Origin: an uncultured Collinsella sp.
GTDB taxonomy: Bacteria; Actinomycetota; Coriobacteriia; Coriobacteriales; Coriobacteriaceae
Length of the DNA: 12,184 nt
Direction: 5' to 3'
Assembly (NCBI GenBank): GCA_902496945.1
Contig: CABVDE010000050.1
Location: 1-12,184, forward strand
Numbering within the stretch: the stretch's first letter is position 1; every line of letters begins with the position of its first letter. This document shows, piece by piece, positions 5,916-12,184 of the stretch. The notes beneath the pieces are model-generated. The model searched no databases, was not told the DNA's origin, and saw nothing but the letters and a program-made list of their open reading frames with translations. The translations under genes and the position numbers were made by a program.

Positions 5916-5958
5916 GGTGCGCGCGGGCAAGTAGAAGACGCCTGTGCGCACCTTTAGT
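5916..5958 (+). terminator. Terminator-like hairpin after upp
   Basis: Positions 5916-5928 pair with 5940-5952 in a 13-bp stem containing two G-U pairs, around an 11-base loop. The stem starts GGTGCGC and ends GCGCACC. It is followed by TTTAGTT (5953-5959), a short, imperfect T tract. It lies 42 bases after the upp stop and well ahead of the atp promoter, so it probably separates the two units. Confidence 0.6.
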
Positions 5959-6066
5959 TAATGGACGTTTTGCTCCGCGGGGTTCGAAAAAACGCATTAC
6001 CGTAACTGCGGCATAAAGAAGGTCTTAAGAAAACGAACAGGTGCGTATTAACCGATGTTTTTACAG

Positions 6067-6094
6067 TTGTACTTTGGCGATTGGCTCGTACAAT
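6067..6094 (+). promoter_or_regulatory. Probable ATP synthase operon promoter
   Basis: TTGTAC (6067-6072, 3 of 6) and TACAAT (6089-6094, 5 of 6) are 16 bases apart. TTTACA (6060-6065) is a better -35 match but lies 23 bases from the -10, too far. Transcription would start near 6101, about 55 bases ahead of the first gene. No other candidate in 5960-6140 has two acceptable boxes. Confidence 0.45.
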
Positions 6095-6156
6095 AGTCAC
6101 CAATGTTTGGCGGGAACTGTTCTGTGAAGCGTTAAAAAAGGAAAGTGAGGAAGCCG

Positions 6157-6468
6157 GTGTTTCAGATAGCCGATCTGCTCGCTATCGTTGCAGGTGCCGT
6201 CGCGGGCGCGGTCGCCTTTCTTCCCTTTGTCTTTACGCTCAAGCCGGTTCTTGACGATAAGCAGAATGCGGACATGCTCAAGGGCATGGTGAGCCTGGCG
6301 GTCTCGGCGATCGCACTGCTCGTCTTTACCCTGATCGTGTTTGTGTTGTTCGGAGAGGCATTTCGCATGTTCCTCCTGGGCGAGGCGATCGGCTTTGTGG
6401 CCTTTATGGCCGCCTGCACAGTTCGTGTCGCCAAGGCACTGCGGGATCCTCATGAGGTCGAAAGGTAA
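6157..6468 (+). CDS. Small membrane protein in the atpI position
   Basis: The product has 103 residues and three likely membrane segments: about 5-27 (LLAIVAGAVAGAVAFLPFVF), 42-65 (VSLAVSAIALLVFTLIVFVLF) with a short break, and 68-90. A basic and acidic tail follows. It is the first gene of the ATP synthase operon and ends 3 bases before atpB. AtpI or AtpZ proteins occupy this place elsewhere and help c-ring assembly or Mg2+ supply. Sequence similarity to AtpI cannot be claimed from what is visible, so the role is inferred from position. The start GTG at 6157 is chosen because GAGGA (6147-6151) lies 5 bases upstream. The GTG at 6145, giving 107 residues, has AAGGA only 2 bases away and is less likely. 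Confidence 0.75.
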   Translation: MFQIADLLAIVAGAVAGAVAFLPFVFTLKPVLDDKQNADMLKGMVSLAVSAIALLVFTLIVFVLFGEAFRMFLLGEAIGFVAFMAACTVRVAKALRDPHEVER

Positions 6469-6471
6469 GTC

Positions 6472-7275
6472 GTGGAAATTTTTGAAAAGCTGCCCGATGA
6501 GATTAATCATCTGGTCAGCGAGTTCAGCTCCACCCCTGTCGTGGGCGATCTGAGCTGCGGTATCACGCAGTACTCGTTTTGGCTGATCGTCTCCACGATC
6601 GTGCTCCTGATCGTCCTGGCCGTGTTCAAGAAGAAGCAGACCCTGGTTCCCAAGGGCTTCTTCGTCAACGGTTTCGAGTACATCATCGAGTACGTCGAGA
6701 ACGATATCGGCAAGGGCGTCGTGGGTGAGAACTGGAAGAAGCACTTCCCGTTCCTGTGCTCGCTTTTCCTGTTCATCCTGATCAATAACATGATCGGCCT
6801 GATCCCGGGAATGAAGCCCGGCACCGGCGCTATCGGCTCCACCGCTGCGCTCGCCATCTTCGCCTTCGTGTACTTCATCTACTACGGATGCAAGGCTCAC
6901 GGCGTGATCGGCTACATCAAGAGCCTCGCCCCGCAGGGCGTGAGCTTCCCGATGAACGTGCTCGTGTGGGTCGTCGAGCTCTTCTCGACCTTCCTGCGCC
7001 TCATCACGCTCGCCGTCCGTCTGTTCTGCAACATGTTTGCAGGACACGTGGTCATGGGCTCGTTCGCCATCATGGCGAGCATGTTCATGCAGCCGCTGCT
7101 CCAGCAGGTTTCCGCGGCCCACGCCGTCGGCGCCCTGCCTTCGCTAGCCTGGCTTGCCATCCTCATCCTGATCTATGCGATCGAGCTTGTGGTCGGTGCC
7201 ATCCAGGCTTACGTCTTCACGGTCCTTACCGCCGTGTATGTCTCCGAGGCAGAGGAGGTCGCGGAGGAGGAGTAG
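6472..7275 (+). CDS. atpB: F0F1 ATP synthase subunit a
   Basis: Subunit a forms the two proton half-channels beside the c-ring in the membrane. The 267-residue product has five or more hydrophobic segments. The conserved helix carries AVRLFCNMFAGH (181-192), in which Arg183 corresponds to the essential E. coli Arg210. The last helices contain IELVVGAIQAYVF (237-249), in which Gln245 matches Gln252. His192 and Glu238 sit at the places of E. coli Glu219 and His245, the swapped arrangement known from mitochondria. Cys186 replaces the usual Gly of RLFGN. The gene starts with GTG after AAAGG (6461-6465) at 6 bases. The C-terminus is very acidic (EEVAEEE). A gap of 124 bases follows before atpE. 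Confidence 0.96.
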   Translation: MEIFEKLPDEINHLVSEFSSTPVVGDLSCGITQYSFWLIVSTIVLLIVLAVFKKKQTLVPKGFFVNGFEYIIEYVENDIGKGVVGENWKKHFPFLCSLFLFILINNMIGLIPGMKPGTGAIGSTAALAIFAFVYFIYYGCKAHGVIGYIKSLAPQGVSFPMNVLVWVVELFSTFLRLITLAVRLFCNMFAGHVVMGSFAIMASMFMQPLLQQVSAAHAVGALPSLAWLAILILIYAIELVVGAIQAYVFTVLTAVYVSEAEEVAEEE

Positions 7276-7399
7276 TCTTCCGCTCGCGCCTTAAAGGTAA
7301 GGCAATTCGTTAAACCGCCGGTGCCCGTACCCATGGAGCCCGGCAGTTATAAAAAGGTTATCCTGCGTGAAATAAGACACGCACGACAAAGGAGGAATC
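7276..7399 (+). promoter_or_regulatory. atpB-atpE gap with three hairpins and a strong ribosome site
   Basis: This is the only long gap within the operon. GCCTTA (7288-7293) pairs with TAAGGC (7298-7303) around AAGG. GCCGG (7317-7321) pairs with CCGGC (7340-7344). TGCGTG (7364-7369) pairs with CACGCA (7378-7383). AAAGGAGGAA (7388-7397) follows, the strongest Shine-Dalgarno in the operon. TATAAA (7348-7353) resembles a -10 but has no usable -35. The region probably raises translation of atpE or protects its mRNA, as the E. coli atpE leader does; that is inference. Confidence 0.5.
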
Positions 7400-7594
7400 G
7401 TGGGAGTTATCGGTTACGGTCTCGGTGTTATCGGCGCTGGTCTTGCTATCGGCCTGTCTGCTCTGGGTGCTACGGGTGCTATGGCCCGTCAGCCTGAGGT
7501 CCAGGGCCGCGTGTTCACCGTCTTCATCATGGGCTCCGCCTTCGGCGAGGCTCTGGCTCTGATCGGCTTCGTTGTCGCGCTGATCGTTAAATAG
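7400..7594 (+). CDS. atpE: F0F1 ATP synthase subunit c
   Basis: Subunit c forms the membrane rotor ring that carries protons. The 64-residue product is a hairpin of two hydrophobic helices. The first is glycine-rich (GYGLGVIGAGLAIG, 5-18), the loop is ARQPE (29-33) as in the family, and the second helix bears Glu50 (FGEALALIGF, 48-57), the proton-binding carboxylate. The residues after Glu50 are Ala-Leu, not the Ser-Thr of Na+-binding rings, so proton use is likely. At 64 residues it is shorter than the usual 70-80; the missing part is the N-terminal segment. The GTG at 7400 is set by the excellent ribosome site, and an in-frame TAA at 7373-7375 with no start between blocks any longer form. 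Confidence 0.95.
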   Translation: MGVIGYGLGVIGAGLAIGLSALGATGAMARQPEVQGRVFTVFIMGSAFGEALALIGFVVALIVK

Positions 7595-7609
7595 CACGGA
7601 GCGTCAAGT

Positions 7610-8212
7610 ATGAATCTTTCATCCCAGAAGAGCGCGATCGCACTCTCCGCGTCTGCGGCCGCGCTGCTCATGCCGGTTTCCGCGTTCGCTGAGGACGGCG
7701 CTGCCGGTGCGGACATCCTCATCCCTAAGATGGCGGAGTTCATCCCGGCGCTTATCGCCTTCCTGATTATCTGGATCGTGCTGGCCAAGGTCGCCCTGCC
7801 GGGCATCATGAAAACCATGGAGGAGCGCGGCAAGAAGATCGAGGAGAGCCTCGACGAGGCCGAGAAGACCAAGCAGGAGGCTATCGCCAAGCGCGCTGAG
7901 TCCGACTCGATCGTCACCGACGCCCGTCGTCAGGCTGCCGATATCGTTCTCGAGGCCCGTAAGGACGCCGAGTCCGAGCGCGCCCGTATCATCGAGGCTG
8001 CCCACAAGGAGGCCGAGGAGATTATCGCCAAGGCCCATACGACCGTCGAGGACGAGCGCAAGTCCATCTACGCCGGTGCCGCGAGCTCCATCGCCGACCT
8101 GTCCGTTGCCGTCGCCACCAAGATCGTGGGCGAGGCACTCGAGGACGAGGCCGAGCAGAAGAAGCTCATCGAGCGCTATATCCAGGAAGCAGGTAGCCTG
8201 AATGCCGACTAG
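7610..8212 (+). CDS. atpF: F0F1 ATP synthase subunit b
   Basis: Subunit b is the peripheral stalk that ties F1 to subunit a. The product has 200 residues. An N-terminal hydrophobic stretch (9-27) ends in SAFAED and looks like a cleavable signal, with a possible cut after Ala27. The membrane anchor follows at about 43-62 (EFIPALIAFLIIWIVLAKV), then a long, highly charged helix (about 67-185) rich in Glu, Lys, Ala and Arg with heptad-like spacing, as expected of the dimeric stalk. The end (EALEDEAEQKKLIERYIQE) is the delta-binding region of the family. The ATG at 7610 follows GGAG (7599-7602) at 7 bases. It starts 15 bases after atpE, and its last 11 bases overlap atpH. Confidence 0.94.
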   Translation: MNLSSQKSAIALSASAAALLMPVSAFAEDGAAGADILIPKMAEFIPALIAFLIIWIVLAKVALPGIMKTMEERGKKIEESLDEAEKTKQEAIAKRAESDSIVTDARRQAADIVLEARKDAESERARIIEAAHKEAEEIIAKAHTTVEDERKSIYAGAASSIADLSVAVATKIVGEALEDEAEQKKLIERYIQEAGSLNAD

Positions 8213-8678
8213 CCGCTATCAGGACAAGGTGCTCGAGACCTACGCGCGATCCCTTCTGGAAGCCGCTAAGGCCGAGAACCATGTGTTCGAGGACCTCGAG
8301 ATGATCGAGCGCCTGGCTTCTGCCAGCCCCGAGATTATCGCCGTGCTCGACACCATGTCCAAGCGCGACCAGCTCGACCTTCTTCCCAAGGTGGCAGCTG
8401 CCTTTAAGTATGTTGCCGAGGAAGACGAGGATGTAGTGGGCGTGACCGTCACCACGGCGATCCCGCTCGACGACGAGCTGCGTCAAACCATCACTAAGAA
8501 ATGCGAGCGGGACTTCGGCCGCAAGGTATTCCTTATCGAGCAGGTCGACCCGTCTATCGTGGGCGGCATGGTGCTCGAGGCCCGCGGTGAGCGTCGTGAC
8601 ATTTCCGTCAAGACGCAGCTGCGTATCGCGCAGGAGACCCTCGCAAACTCTGCTAATTCGTACGGAGGTGAAGCCTAA
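8202..8678 (+). CDS. atpH: F0F1 ATP synthase subunit delta
   Basis: Delta (OSCP family) links the b stalk to the top of F1. The N-terminal domain begins with YARSLLEAAK (14-23) and continues with helices to about residue 72. The C-terminal domain starts near VGVTVTTAIPLDDELRQ (79-95) and has the family end DPSIVGGMVL (116-125) followed by ISVKTQLRIAQETL (134-147). The protein has 158 residues against about 175-180. From the Tyr of the YAKA-like motif to the Pro of the LDLLP-like motif there are 48 residues here and 79 in E. coli delta, so about one helical pair of the N domain is missing. The gene overlaps atpF by 11 bases and atpA by one, which suggests coupled translation. Confidence 0.92.
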   Translation: MPTSRYQDKVLETYARSLLEAAKAENHVFEDLEMIERLASASPEIIAVLDTMSKRDQLDLLPKVAAAFKYVAEEDEDVVGVTVTTAIPLDDELRQTITKKCERDFGRKVFLIEQVDPSIVGGMVLEARGERRDISVKTQLRIAQETLANSANSYGGEA

Positions 8679-10276
8679 TGTCCGAAACCCTCAATGCCCA
8701 GGATATCGCCAAGAAACTGCAGGAGCAGCTCGTGAGCCTCTCCGCGACGGTCGATACGCATGAGGTTTCAACGGTCGACGAGGTAGGCGACGGCATCGCG
8801 CGCGTCTCCGGCCTCAAGAGCGCCATGGCAGGCGAGCTTCTGGAGTTCAAGAGCTCCGATACCGGTGAGACCGTCTTCGGCCTTGCCCAGAACCTTGACC
8901 GTGACGAGGTCGGCGCCGTTCTGTTCGGTGCCGTCGACTCCATTAGGGAAGGCGACGAGTGCCGCACCACTGGCCGCATTATGGATATCCCCGTGAGCCG
9001 TGCCATGCTCGGTCGCGTCGTCAATCCGCTCGGCCAGCCTATCGACGGCCTCGGCGACATCGTCGCCACGCATCGCCGCCCCATCGAGTTCAAGGCCCCC
9101 GGCGTCATCGACCGTACCCCGGTGTGCGAGCCGGTTCAGACCGGTCTGCTCGCTATCGACTCCATGGTGCCTATTGGCCGCGGTCAGCGTGAGCTTATCA
9201 TCGGCGACCGTAAGACCGGTAAGACCGCCATCGCCATCGACGCTATCCTCAATCAGCGCGGCAAGGGCATGGTCTGCATCTATGTCGCCATCGGCCAGAA
9301 GGCCTCCACGGTTGCCAACATCCGCGAGACCCTCGCGCAGCATGGTGCGCTCGACTACACCATCATCGTTTCGGCCACCGCTGCCGATTCCGCCCCTATG
9401 CAGTATATCGCGCCTATGGCCGGTGCCGCTATCGGCGAGTTCTTCATGTACAACGGCGAGGACGGCAAGCCCGCCAGCGAGACCAACCCCGGCGGCCACG
9501 TGCTCGTCATCTACGACGACCTGTCCAAGCAGGCCGTGGCCTACCGTCAGATGTCGCTGACGTTGCATCGTCCGCCCGGACGCGAGGCCTATCCTGGCGA
9601 CATCTTCTACCTGCACTCTCGTCTGCTCGAGCGTGCCGTCAAGATGTCCAAGAAGAACGGTTACGGCTCCATGACGGCTCTGCCGATCATCGAGACCCAG
9701 GACGGCGACGTCTCGGCCTACATTCCGACCAACGTTATTTCCATTACCGATGGTCAGATCTACCTGCAGTCCGAGCTCTTCTTCCAGGGCCAGCGCCCGG
9801 CAGTCGACGTGGGCATCTCCGTGTCCCGCGTCGGTGGCGACGCGCAGACCAAGGCCATGAAGCAGGTCGCCGGCAACCTTCGCCTGGACCTCGCTTCGTA
9901 CCAGGAGCTCGCCGGCTTTACGCAGTTCGGTTCCGACCTCGACGATGCCACGCAAAAGCAGCTTACCCACGGCGCTCGCATGACTGAGCTCCTTAAGCAG
10001 CCGCGCTACAAGCCGTTCGAGGTTTCCGAGCAGATCGTTGCGCTGTTCGCTGGCAACGAGGGCTTCCTGGATGACCTGGAGATCGCCGACGTGCTGCCCT
10101 TCCGTGCCGAGCTCATCGAGTACATGGACAATGGCTTTGGCTTGCTGCTCGACAAGGTTCGCGCCAAGAAGATCGATGACGACACCAAGGCCGAGCTCTT
10201 GCGCGTCATCGGCGACTTTAAGCAGCAGTTCATGGCCAAGCACCATTCGGATGTTTCTGGATCAGAGGAGAACTAA
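8678..10276 (+). CDS. atpA: F0F1 ATP synthase subunit alpha
   Basis: Alpha is the non-catalytic nucleotide-binding subunit of the F1 hexamer. The 532-residue product matches the family throughout: a beta-barrel domain (about 25-100), VNPLGQPIDG (115-124), the Walker A GDRKTGKTA (176-184), VIYDDLSKQAVAYRQ (277-291, Walker B region), RPPGREAYPGDIFYLHSRLL (298-317), and SVSRVGGDAQ (381-390) with the arginine finger Arg384. The helical C domain includes EEN at the very end. About 12 residues (263-274, GKPASETNPGGH) are inserted just before the Walker B strand relative to E. coli alpha. The TAATG junction overlaps the atpH stop by one base. GGAGGTGA (8664-8671) gives a strong ribosome site 6 bases upstream. 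Confidence 0.98.
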   Translation: MSETLNAQDIAKKLQEQLVSLSATVDTHEVSTVDEVGDGIARVSGLKSAMAGELLEFKSSDTGETVFGLAQNLDRDEVGAVLFGAVDSIREGDECRTTGRIMDIPVSRAMLGRVVNPLGQPIDGLGDIVATHRRPIEFKAPGVIDRTPVCEPVQTGLLAIDSMVPIGRGQRELIIGDRKTGKTAIAIDAILNQRGKGMVCIYVAIGQKASTVANIRETLAQHGALDYTIIVSATAADSAPMQYIAPMAGAAIGEFFMYNGEDGKPASETNPGGHVLVIYDDLSKQAVAYRQMSLTLHRPPGREAYPGDIFYLHSRLLERAVKMSKKNGYGSMTALPIIETQDGDVSAYIPTNVISITDGQIYLQSELFFQGQRPAVDVGISVSRVGGDAQTKAMKQVAGNLRLDLASYQELAGFTQFGSDLDDATQKQLTHGARMTELLKQPRYKPFEVSEQIVALFAGNEGFLDDLEIADVLPFRAELIEYMDNGFGLLLDKVRAKKIDDDTKAELLRVIGDFKQQFMAKHHSDVSGSEEN

Positions 10277-10281
10277 GCCCC

Positions 10282-11190
10282 ATGGCCAACCTTCGCGACA
10301 TTAAGAAGCGAATCTCCTCGGTTACCACGACCAAGCAGATCACGCGCACGATGGAGATGGTCTCTACGGCCAAGATCCGTCGTGCCCTCGATCGCTCCAA
10401 GCAGGCCGAGCCCTATAAGGAGGCGCTGACCGACGTCATGTTGACGGTCGCCGGCGACGCCTCCTGTTCGGGCACCGATCCCATGCTGCAAAAGCATGAG
10501 AGCGTCAAGCATGGCCTGATTGTCGTTATTGCCTCGGACCGCGGCCTTGCCGGCGGTTTCAATACGACGGTGGAGCGCACGGCCGAAAAGCTCGCCGCTT
10601 CTTGGGCGAACGACGGCATCGAGTGCGAGATCATTGCGTGCGGGCGCAAACCGGCCACGTATTTTCGCGACCGCGCAAACGTCATCATGCACTTTGAGGG
10701 CAACTCCTCCGAGCCCGATTTCAATCAGGCTCGCATGATCTCCTCTCATATCTGCGATGCGTATCGTGCCGGTGAGCTTGACCGTGTCGAGCTTGTCTAC
10801 CACCACGCCAAGAACCGCGTGGATCAGGAGCTTCGCGTCGAGCATCTGTTGCCGCTCGATCCCGAGATGATCGCTATGGCCCACGGTCCGCGTAAGAACG
10901 AGACCGACGCCCCTAAGCGCATCTCGTCCACGTTCGAGTTCGTGCCCTCTCCCGAGCATGTTCTCGGCAAGCTTGTACCGTCGTATATCCTGACGGTCAT
11001 CTACCAGGCCCTGATCGATTCGGCGGCCGCCGAGCAGGGTGCGCGCCGCAAGGCCATGCACTCCGCGACGGAAAACGCCACCGCGATCATCTCGACCCTT
11101 ACCCGCACGTATAGTCGCGTGCGCCAGGCTTCGATCACGACCGAGATCAACGAGATCGTCGGCGGAGCCTCAGCATTGGAGGAACAGTAA
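10282..11190 (+). CDS. atpG: F0F1 ATP synthase subunit gamma
   Basis: Gamma is the central rotor shaft inside the alpha-beta hexamer. The 302-residue product begins with the conserved helix ANLRDIKKRISSVTTTKQIT (2-21) and EMVSTAKIRRA (25-35). It has the SDRGLAGGFN motif (87-96) in the Rossmann-like middle domain. It ends with the conserved C-terminal coiled-coil helix, including ARRKAMHSATENA and ITTEINEIVGGASALEE. Length is within the family's normal range. The ATG at 10282 follows GAGGAG (10265-10270) at 11 bases. It begins 5 bases after atpA and its TAA overlaps the atpD ATG by one base. Confidence 0.97.
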   Translation: MANLRDIKKRISSVTTTKQITRTMEMVSTAKIRRALDRSKQAEPYKEALTDVMLTVAGDASCSGTDPMLQKHESVKHGLIVVIASDRGLAGGFNTTVERTAEKLAASWANDGIECEIIACGRKPATYFRDRANVIMHFEGNSSEPDFNQARMISSHICDAYRAGELDRVELVYHHAKNRVDQELRVEHLLPLDPEMIAMAHGPRKNETDAPKRISSTFEFVPSPEHVLGKLVPSYILTVIYQALIDSAAAEQGARRKAMHSATENATAIISTLTRTYSRVRQASITTEINEIVGGASALEEQ

Positions 11191-12184
11191 TGGCTAATAA
11201 CACCGTAAAGCTTGCGGTCGAGGAAGCCACCAAGAAGACGACTGCCGGTGATGGTCGCATCGTGCGTATCATCGGCCCTGTCGTCGACGTCAAGTTTGAC
11301 GGCGCGGTGCCCCCGATCTACAACGCGCTCACGGTCGAGGCCGAGACCCCGATCGGTCATCTGAGCACGATCCTCGAGGTCGAGAGCCAGCTTCCGGGCG
11401 GCGTCGTCCGCACGGTCGCCATGTCCTCGACCGACGGCCTGCAGCGCGGCCTCATCGCCACCGATACCGGTGAGCCCATGAAGATGCCCGTTGGCCCCAA
11501 GACGCTCGGCCGCATTTGGAACGTCATGGGCAAGCCCGTCGACGGCAAGCCCATGCCCGAGGTGGAGGAGTTCTACCCCATCCACCATGCAGCGCCCCGC
11601 TTTGACGAGCTCACCACCAAGACCGAGATCTTCGAGACCGGCATCAAGGCCGTCGACCTGCTTGAGCCCTACATCCGTGGCGGCAAGACGGGTCTGTTCG
11701 GCGGTGCCGGCGTCGGCAAGACCGTTCTGATTCAGGAGCTCATCAACAACCTCGCCCAGGAGCACGGCGGCACCTCGGTGTTCACCGGCGTCGGCGAGCG
11801 TACCCGCGAGGGCACCGACCTGTTCCTCGAGATGAGCGAGTCTGGCGTTATCGACAAGACCTGCTTGGTCTATGGTCAGATGAACGAGCCGCCCGGAGCG
11901 CGTCTGCGCATCGGTCTGGCCGGCCTTACCACCGCTGAGTATTTCCGCGATCGTGGCCAGGACGTTCTGCTGTTCATCGACAACATCTTCCGCTTCTCCC
12001 AGGCAGGTTCCGAGGTTTCCGCACTGCTGGGCCGTATGCCGTCCGCCGTTGGTTACCAGCCCACGCTGGCAACCGAGATGGGCGACCTCCAGGAGCGCAT
12101 TACCTCGACCAAGACGGGCTCCATTACCTCCGTCCAGGCTGTCTACGTCCCCGCAGACGACCTGACCGACCCGGCGCCTGCCAC
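11190..12184 (+). CDS. atpD: F0F1 ATP synthase subunit beta (3' end outside window)
   Basis: Beta is the catalytic subunit of F1. The first 331 residues are present; the family has about 470. The N-terminal barrel follows a loosely conserved extension (1-20) and begins at GRIVRIIGPVVDV (22-34). Walker A GGAGVGKT is at 171-178, and the catalytic GERTREG at 202-208 includes Glu203. VLLFIDNIFRFSQAGSE (259-275) is the Walker B region, and ALLGRMPSAVGYQPTLATEM (278-297) follows. The C-terminal DELSEED region lies beyond the window. The start at 11190 comes from a TAATG overlap with atpG, with GGAGG (11178-11182) 7 bases upstream. atpC would be expected next. All catalytic residues visible here are intact. 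Confidence 0.97.
   Translation, partial: MANNTVKLAVEEATKKTTAGDGRIVRIIGPVVDVKFDGAVPPIYNALTVEAETPIGHLSTILEVESQLPGGVVRTVAMSSTDGLQRGLIATDTGEPMKMPVGPKTLGRIWNVMGKPVDGKPMPEVEEFYPIHHAAPRFDELTTKTEIFETGIKAVDLLEPYIRGGKTGLFGGAGVGKTVLIQELINNLAQEHGGTSVFTGVGERTREGTDLFLEMSESGVIDKTCLVYGQMNEPPGARLRIGLAGLTTAEYFRDRGQDVLLFIDNIFRFSQAGSEVSALLGRMPSAVGYQPTLATEMGDLQERITSTKTGSITSVQAVYVPADDLTDPAPA

Noticed and set aside
5875..5934. In-frame open stretch after the upp stop, as a readthrough extension
   Set aside because: The 19 codons to the next TAG run into the terminator stem. Upp already ends at the usual family C-terminus. An open stretch of this length is common by chance.
8768..10246. Antisense open frame of 492 codons over atpA
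   Set aside because: Same mirror-frame effect opposite a highly conserved gene; no ribosome site or motifs of its own.

Overview
The window is a bacterial chromosomal segment, GC-rich in its genes and coding only on the + strand. It looks like a high-GC Gram-positive bacterium. The protein style and gene order (prmC, tsaC, glpK, upp and a complete-looking F-type ATP synthase operon) suggest a gut Coriobacteriia member such as Collinsella. That taxonomic call is inference from memory, not a database result.

Positions 1-680 hold no convincing gene. They contain a strong intrinsic terminator for a gene upstream of the window, a cluster of GGGGACGTTC repeats that includes a perfect 21-bp inverted repeat, and an AT-rich stretch that ends in a probable promoter for prmC.

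Positions 681-3549 carry translation-fidelity genes: prmC (release-factor glutamine methyltransferase, with an unusual acidic insert of about 130 residues) and tsaC (t6A tRNA modification, with an unusual insert of about 30 residues). Between them sits a HicA/HicB toxin-antitoxin pair with its own strong promoter and a palindrome over the -10 box. glpK (glycerol kinase) follows tsaC after only 13 bases. upp (uracil phosphoribosyltransferase) comes next, with its own promoter, a hairpin-rich leader and a terminator.

Positions 6060-12184 are the ATP synthase operon in the classical order: a small membrane protein in the atpI position, then atpB (a), atpE (c), atpF (b), atpH (delta), atpA (alpha), atpG (gamma) and atpD (beta, cut by the window end). 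Genes overlap or lie a few bases apart, except for a 124-base gap before atpE, which has the best ribosome binding site of the operon. This fits the high copy number of subunit c. Subunits a, c, delta and alpha each depart from the common pattern: a Cys in the subunit a RLFGN motif with the His/Glu swap, a 64-residue c, a delta missing about 30 N-domain residues, and an alpha with an insert of about 12 residues.

No clearly new multi-gene system is visible. The most unusual items are the PrmC insert, the repeat cluster at 162-300 and the TA cassette placed between two housekeeping genes.
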